Positions 5,445 to 9,434 of a stretch of 9,434 nucleotides of DNA are shown here, piece by piece (position 1 is the first letter of the stretch; each line of letters starts with the position of its first letter). The notes under the pieces were generated by a model. It ran no database searches, was not told where the DNA came from, and was given only the letters and a program-made list of their open reading frames with translations. The position numbers and the translations under genes are program-made. This DNA is from Bacteroidales bacterium (GTDB lineage: Bacteria; Bacteroidota; Bacteroidia; Bacteroidales; FEN-979), in assembly GCA_023231005.1 (NCBI GenBank), contig JALNWG010000049.1, positions 1-9,434 on the forward strand, given 5' to 3'.

Positions 5445-6637
5445 TCAACATCTTTTTTATGGTTAGTTCTGAAACCCTTAATGAATTTTGGCATATATCT
5501 CCCGTATAAAGAAGTTAACATTTTCATTCTACTACTCTTGTCAAGGTATACCCGCCATATAAAATCTCTGTATTTCATTTTTTCAATACCTTTATAAAAG
5601 TTTTTTCGAGTTGCCGGTATTTTTGTCGGATGAAAGAAATTAGTGTTGGTACCCTTGGCTTGATCTTTAGAAACAGGAATGCAATATTCGAGTTGATTAT
5701 TTATCTTTTCAATCATATATTTGCCTTTTTCAGTATTTACACTATTGATAGAAATACCCTCAGGAAATTTTTTGTGGAAATAAGTCCAATATCCCCAGAA
5801 ATCACCAATAGTAATATCTGATATTCTATTTTCACATGCGAACATACAGTTATAACAAGAAATTCTCAGATTGATACCCCAAAAGAAAGAGCAGAAATAA
5901 GCAGGAAGTGAAGGCCTGAATCCCTTTACTTTACCATTCTTCTCGATTTCATAATAAGTCCTATGTTCTGAACCCCAGCCAAGTTGTTTCTTATTGCGGA
6001 ATTCCAACTTTGTGAGTTTTCCTTTATGCTTTTCTTCAAGAAAAGATACATATTTTTTCAAATAAAGAGGGCTTGGGACCCCGTGGCACAGTATATCTAC
6101 CAGATAAAGTTTGTCAGTGTTCTTAATGTACTTTTTTGCCGCTGCTATCTGGCAAGCTGTTCCAGTGAACAGGACAAGGTTACCCTTAGATGTTTTTGTG
6201 TTTGCCTCATTGAGACATTCAGTAATTGTACTCTGCACATATTTTGATCCTTGCATTTTCCGAACCAGCTCAATGTCATTGGTACAGATATGCACTGCTT
6301 TCATATATTCGTTCATCACGCAACCACACACATAACCACCCTGGTACAACATCCATTGGGCAAGAGCTATAAATGTACCTCCTGATGAGCTTTCTAAGAG
6401 ACTCTCTTTGTCTTTTATTGCAGAAGCATAATAGATTGGTTCAACAGGCTCTGGCTTAACACTGTTACAAGGACATTGTTTGTAACAGGTTCCACAATCA
6501 ATGCATTGGTCATTATCAATCACAGGGAAGAGAAATCCCTCCTCATCCGGTTTCATTGATATACAATTCTTAGAGCTCACTAATGAACATAGAGAGCATC
6601 CAAAACATATATCTTTGCTTATTTGTTCTATCGTCAT
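5441..6637 (-). CDS. FrhB-like iron-sulfur protein (coenzyme F420 hydrogenase/dehydrogenase beta-subunit family) of a polysaccharide locus
   Basis: A 398-residue protein of the FrhB/FdhB family. The N-terminal ferredoxin-like part has two cysteine clusters, C11-C14-C17 with C25, and C45-C48-C51-C55 in the CIDCGTCYKQCP pattern, suggesting two 4Fe-4S centres. The family core follows: SSSGGTF (about 83-89), FTGTACQIAAAKKYI (157-171), CHGVPSP (184-190), and a further Cys set in SCYNCMFACENR (260-271) before DITIGDFWG. Members of this group in capsule and EPS loci often stand beside a pyruvyltransferase, as here with one gene between. F420 itself is not known in typical Bacteroidota, so the true cofactor, perhaps flavin with a ferredoxin-type donor, and the sugar reaction are not settled. 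It starts two bases after the GT4 stop (one base between) and overlaps the GT2 start by four bases. Confidence 0.9.
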   Translation of the reverse strand: MTIEQISKDICFGCSLCSLVSSKNCISMKPDEEGFLFPVIDNDQCIDCGTCYKQCPCNSVKPEPVEPIYYASAIKDKESLLESSSGGTFIALAQWMLYQGGYVCGCVMNEYMKAVHICTNDIELVRKMQGSKYVQSTITECLNEANTKTSKGNLVLFTGTACQIAAAKKYIKNTDKLYLVDILCHGVPSPLYLKKYVSFLEEKHKGKLTKLEFRNKKQLGWGSEHRTYYEIEKNGKVKGFRPSLPAYFCSFFWGINLRISCYNCMFACENRISDITIGDFWGYWTYFHKKFPEGISINSVNTEKGKYMIEKINNQLEYCIPVSKDQAKGTNTNFFHPTKIPATRKNFYKGIEKMKYRDFIWRVYLDKSSRMKMLTSLYGRYMPKFIKGFRTNHKKDVE

Positions 6638-6638
6638 A

Positions 6639-7838
6639 TTACAACTGTTTCAAGAAAGAATAGAACAATTGTGCCTGTTTTACGTTATTTTTATTATTTA
6701 AAGCGAAATCTTTGGCCATTGTGCCCTTCTCGTGAAGTTCTTCAGATGACAGGCTAAAAACTTCACGAAGTGCCTTTTTAAAACCTTCTTCGGTTTCTTC
6801 CTCGAACAAATAGACATAAGGATAATAATCTTTCGGCATTCCGGCTAATTTGGTAGTAAGCAACGGAGTTCCTGAAACCATACATTCAAGCGTCTTGGAC
6901 GGGAATGAATACTTTATGTACTCGGCGTTTGAAATTCTCGGATTGACCATTAGACAAGCTTTCATTTGAGCTTCAATTATTTCAGCGTTAGGTCTCATTC
7001 CAAAGTATTTCAAATTGGTGTGCTCTTTGGAGATTATTGTAAGTTCTTTCTGATAATTTCCATCTCCGTATATATGAAGTTCCCATTCGGAATTATTGAG
7101 GGCTATGAATGACTCTACCAGAAGCGCTATACCGAACTCTTTATGTATTCCTCCTGCATACATAATAGTTTTATGCTCATTTTTACTTTCCAACTTGTTT
7201 CCCCTGTCAGCCATAGCGATATCAGAATGTCCTTCAATAACAATATATGGCATTTTTTTAGGATTCACCACATCGTTCATAGCCTGTGTAAGTAGAAGAT
7301 AGGCATCACACTTATGCACGGAGTTTTTTGTTGTATCTATTATAATCTTCCTAATCGTACGTTTCCACCAAGGTAAAAGTTTGTTTCTGGCTCCTGAAGT
7401 CAAACCGGGCACATCTGTTACTATACCTACTATCTTGATCTTTTTGAAGAATCTAAGGAAACGAGCAGCATAACAAACAGATCCATTCAGAACGTCACAT
7501 ACAATTATGGAATTTTTCTTTTTGGCATGTATGGAAATAAGTCTAATAGTATTTATCCATAATTGCAACTGCCTGATAAAAGGAAAACGAATGAAAGCCG
7601 GATAAATATAATTAATGCCGGATTCTTGTTCCGTTTCTTGTTCAAAATGCCTTTTTGAGCCGCCTGTTATCGGATAAGACGATATAACTGTTATAAAATC
7701 ATCAGTAGCTTTTCTTAACCCCACAAGTAACAAATGATGATACTTTTGCGCCTGTGGCATCTTAGTTATCTTTTTCTCTAATACCAATTTATCGAAACGA
7801 TCCTGAGAGCAAACTGCTGATAGATATATTATATTCAT
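6639..7838 (-). CDS. GT4-type glycosyltransferase
   Basis: A 399-residue GT-B glycosyltransferase. The C-terminal donor-binding domain is clear: KTIMYAGGIHKEFGIALLVE (223-242), ELHIYGDGNYQKEL (253-266), LKYFGMRPNAEI (276-287) and YSFPSKTLECMVSGTPLLTT (310-329). In the last of these, E318 stands at the second position of the E-x7-E pattern common in GT4 enzymes. The N-terminal acceptor domain is less conserved and begins with MNIIYLSAVC. There is no signal peptide. It is likely cytoplasmic or membrane-peripheral and adds one sugar of the repeat unit; the sugar is unknown. The start lies three bases after the pyruvyltransferase stop, so the genes are surely one transcription unit. Confidence 0.88.
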   Translation of the reverse strand: MNIIYLSAVCSQDRFDKLVLEKKITKMPQAQKYHHLLLVGLRKATDDFITVISSYPITGGSKRHFEQETEQESGINYIYPAFIRFPFIRQLQLWINTIRLISIHAKKKNSIIVCDVLNGSVCYAARFLRFFKKIKIVGIVTDVPGLTSGARNKLLPWWKRTIRKIIIDTTKNSVHKCDAYLLLTQAMNDVVNPKKMPYIVIEGHSDIAMADRGNKLESKNEHKTIMYAGGIHKEFGIALLVESFIALNNSEWELHIYGDGNYQKELTIISKEHTNLKYFGMRPNAEIIEAQMKACLMVNPRISNAEYIKYSFPSKTLECMVSGTPLLTTKLAGMPKDYYPYVYLFEEETEEGFKKALREVFSLSSEELHEKGTMAKDFALNNKNNVKQAQLFYSFLKQL

Positions 7839-7841
7839 ATT

Positions 7842-8912
7842 TTACTTCTGAACTATTGCAGATAATAATTGTTCTTTAGATTTTGCCACTAATTCTTCTC
7901 TTATACTTTTTGTAAGTGTAAAATCTATTTGGTTGTCCAAGTTCTTTATTTCGTCCACTGTATGTACTATTCTGCCAGATAAGCCAAAGTAGCTAAGAAA
8001 GTCTTCTATACGAGTATTTGTCCCAGCTTCAGGCAACAATGAACAAAATTGTTTTTCAAATAGAACAGAAAATAAAGTAGCGTGGAAAGAAGCAGAAACA
8101 ACAAATTCAGAATAATAAATGAGATTCAGTAGATCTCCCGGTCCTGTTGCTTTCAAGAAATAATCACAACGGCATTTTTTACTGAAACCACAGACGTGCA
8201 CAACTTTTAGGCCTTGCCTATTTGCTATGTGCTCTATTGTTTGTTCAAGAAGATGACTTTTTGCAGCCAAGTACATTACAAGATACGGTTCATTAATCAG
8301 TCTTTTTTCTCCGATAAAAGACATATAGTTTTCTTTGTTGAGAAGAAGCACTGGATCAGCAGCATGATAGACCGGAACCTTCGTATGTTGTTGCAGCATT
8401 GATACTGTAGACTGTTCTCTTAATCCGATTGTTATATAATCACTTATCTTTTTGGACAACTCTTCCAGTTCATCTTTGGAGTAGCTGATACGGCCCATAC
8501 TAGTCCCATAAGCGATTTTTTTCCCTTTGTGAACAAATGTGAGTTTATAGGCATCATCCCTACCGCAGGGATGGAAACTGTTCCAAAGTTGATCACCTCC
8601 TGTTATGAAGACTGCATCTTCCTTGGCAAGTTTCTGCAACTCTTTTATAGAATGATAAACCGTGCTGGTCTTAATTATCTTTTTATCAATAAAAGACTGA
8701 TAATGCTTATACTGCTTTGTGTAAGATATGAGATTTAAAGCGATAGACGAATACTTTCTCAGAGGATTCCTTCCACCTCTAAAATAATCAGGACGATAAT
8801 CAATCAACTCTGCATCATATCCTTCATTTTGCAGATATTTGACTAGTCCATAACTTTGGAATACAGAACCGAAATTATGAATGCAGTGGATTGTAATGAT
8901 ATAAACTCTCAT
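7842..8912 (-). CDS. Polysaccharide pyruvyltransferase family protein
   Basis: A 356-residue protein of the CsaB/WcaK polysaccharide pyruvyltransferase family, which moves pyruvate from phosphoenolpyruvate onto a sugar as a ketal, or in some members does another transfer on surface glycans. The start is set at 8912 because homology begins there: MRVYIITIHCIHNFGSVFQS has the N-F/Y-G-x-x-x-Q N-terminal motif. The frame is open 44 codons further, to 9044, but that extension is antisense to an IS66 relic and resembles no family member. GGDQLWN (105-111) matches the G-S-D-Q-x-W-N motif. GPGDLLNLIYYSEFVVSASF (257-276), then HATLFSVLF, is the conserved late region containing the usual S-x-R/F-H segment. 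It is the first gene of the operon. No promoter was recognised upstream, where the native leader appears to have been replaced. Confidence 0.9.
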   Translation of the reverse strand: MRVYIITIHCIHNFGSVFQSYGLVKYLQNEGYDAELIDYRPDYFRGGRNPLRKYSSIALNLISYTKQYKHYQSFIDKKIIKTSTVYHSIKELQKLAKEDAVFITGGDQLWNSFHPCGRDDAYKLTFVHKGKKIAYGTSMGRISYSKDELEELSKKISDYITIGLREQSTVSMLQQHTKVPVYHAADPVLLLNKENYMSFIGEKRLINEPYLVMYLAAKSHLLEQTIEHIANRQGLKVVHVCGFSKKCRCDYFLKATGPGDLLNLIYYSEFVVSASFHATLFSVLFEKQFCSLLPEAGTNTRIEDFLSYFGLSGRIVHTVDEIKNLDNQIDFTLTKSIREELVAKSKEQLLSAIVQK

Positions 8913-8914
8913 CG

Positions 8915-9086
8915 GAATTTGGTTCGAAATACCCGAAAGTATTACCCAAAGGGCGCATTGGTAAGGCCATTCACTATACCCATCACATTTATCACAAATT
9001 GACGCGGTATCACTTGGATGGCTAGTTGAAACCGGATTATGCAAAGGGACCTTATTTATTTCCGTTAAACGCCTGATAATCTAAGC
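8915..9086 (+). pseudogene. Fragment of an IS66-family transposase (TnpC), decayed
   Basis: The plus strand reads KVLPKGRIGKAIHYTHHIYH, then KLTRYHLDG, before a TAG at 9023-9025. This matches the late region of IS66 transposases, where P-K-S-x-I-G-K-A-I-x-Y and L-x-R-Y-x-x-D-G-R precede the D-N-N catalytic end. The following bases hold pieces that look like the next part in shifted frames: LVET at about 9022-9033 for N-L-V-E-N, and GPYLF at about 9044-9058 for G-R-K-N-Y-L-F. Frameshifts and small deletions are therefore likely. The DNN triad itself is not intact, so it is inactive. The left edge of the similarity is within a few bases of the pyruvyltransferase ATG on the other strand. The family call rests on about 35 residues. 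Confidence 0.65.
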
Positions 9087-9104
9087 CCACTTTGCATTGA
9101 TTTT

Positions 9105-9134
9105 AAAGACTCTCTAAAATCGGGGAGTTTTTTT
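9105..9134 (+). terminator. Possible intrinsic terminator downstream of the IS66 relic
   Basis: ACTCTC (9109-9114) pairs with GGGAGT (9123-9128) across an 8-base loop, with one T-G pair. AAAG just before can pair with the T-run just after, and a run of seven T (9128-9134) follows on the plus strand. The form is that of a short rho-independent terminator reading left to right. It may have served the transposase. Confidence 0.45.
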
Positions 9135-9434
9135 AGCCAGGCAACACGGGGTTCACAGAATGTTTACCATCTTTTTGATCTTTTAACCCTTGATTCGCAT
9201 AAGATATAAAAGTTAAGGAAAACAACCAATATTTTAATGAATTTTTTTGCTGTAATACCCATTATTTAAGGGATTTCAGATGATTCCACTAACTAAACGA
9301 CATCGATTTATCCTGATCAATTCAATAAAGATATAACTTTTCTGTCAAATGCCAGATTTCACTACAACCTTCACTTTTCATTTCAATTAACACCCAATGG
9401 ATGCAGACTTTGACATCAGGTATACCGATCGTCC
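9135..9434. other. About 300 bases without a recognisable gene at the right edge
   Basis: AT-rich sequence with stops in all frames over most of its length, and no RNA gene or repeat that I can recognise. A plus-strand frame beginning ATG at 9397 (peptide MDADFDIRYTDR) is still open at the window end and could be the start of a gene, but twelve codons do not allow a call. The promoter for the minus-strand operon might lie here; I found no clean Bacteroidota-type TAnnTTTG element with an upstream TTTG. Confidence 0.35.

Larger units (their letters stand above)
3423..8912 (-). other. Five-gene glycan operon, transcribed right to left
   Basis: Pyruvyltransferase, GT4, FrhB-like, GT2 and WbuB-like GT4 genes follow one another with spacings of 3, 1, -4 and 18 bases, leaving no room for internal promoters. 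Three glycosyltransferases would build at least part of one oligosaccharide repeat unit, and the other two would decorate it. Initiating sugar transferase, flippase, polymerase and export genes are absent from the window. IS-type relics abut both ends (IS91-type at left with a 323-base spacer, IS66-type at right within about 2 bases), suggesting the segment was rearranged as a block. Confidence 0.8.

Noticed and set aside
8913..9044. 44-codon N-terminal extension of the pyruvyltransferase
   Set aside because: Family homology starts at the ATG at 8912, and the extension is antisense to IS66 transposase similarity.

Overview
This window looks like an accessory surface-polysaccharide locus from a member of the Bacteroidota, probably Bacteroidales. 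That placement is inferred from AT-rich glycosyltransferase genes packed almost end to end, very few recognisable Shine-Dalgarno sites, and relics of IS91-type and IS66-type transposases. It also rests on a pyruvyltransferase next to an F420-hydrogenase-beta-like protein, a pairing seen in capsule/EPS loci. No rRNA, tRNA or housekeeping gene is present to fix the taxon.

Layout, left to right. Positions 1-388 are a long tandem array of a 7-bp unit, TTGGCTR, that continues off the left edge. A small four-helix-bundle protein gene (386-736, minus strand) follows, then a second, shorter array of the same heptamer (743-841). Next is a LegC-type PLP sugar aminotransferase gene (839-2089, minus strand) that carries a third array in frame inside its coding sequence (1567-1655). 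Upstream of it on the minus strand are a GNAT acetyltransferase gene (2105-2707) and the last ~35 codons of a truncated glycosyltransferase (2718 to ~2820). The truncation abuts the 3' remnant of an IS91-type transposase on the plus strand (~2812-3099). After a gene-free stretch comes a tight minus-strand operon, 8912 down to 3423: polysaccharide pyruvyltransferase, GT4 glycosyltransferase, FrhB-like iron-sulfur protein, GT2 glycosyltransferase and WbuB-like GT4 glycosyltransferase. A decayed IS66-type transposase fragment starts within a few bases of the first start codon of that operon. A possible terminator and about 300 bases without a gene close the window.

The five operon genes and the aminotransferase/acetyltransferase pair all suit synthesis of an acylated, amino-sugar-containing, possibly pyruvylated surface glycan. 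The genes for polymerase, flippase and export, and the rest of any nonulosonic or amino-sugar pathway, are not in this window. IS relics sit at both ends of the five-gene operon, so it may be a segment exchanged between capsule loci.

The most unusual element is the heptamer-repeat/four-helix-bundle unit. Two arrays flank the small gene. Both arrays begin, read on the minus strand, with the TAG stop codon of the gene before them, followed by TAGCCGT-type units. The third array lies inside the aminotransferase as exactly 12 units (84 bp, 28 codons) and contains no TAG. This looks like a spreading or expanding repeat family associated with an Avd/IVS-like four-helix-bundle protein, and it is the best candidate here for an undescribed system.
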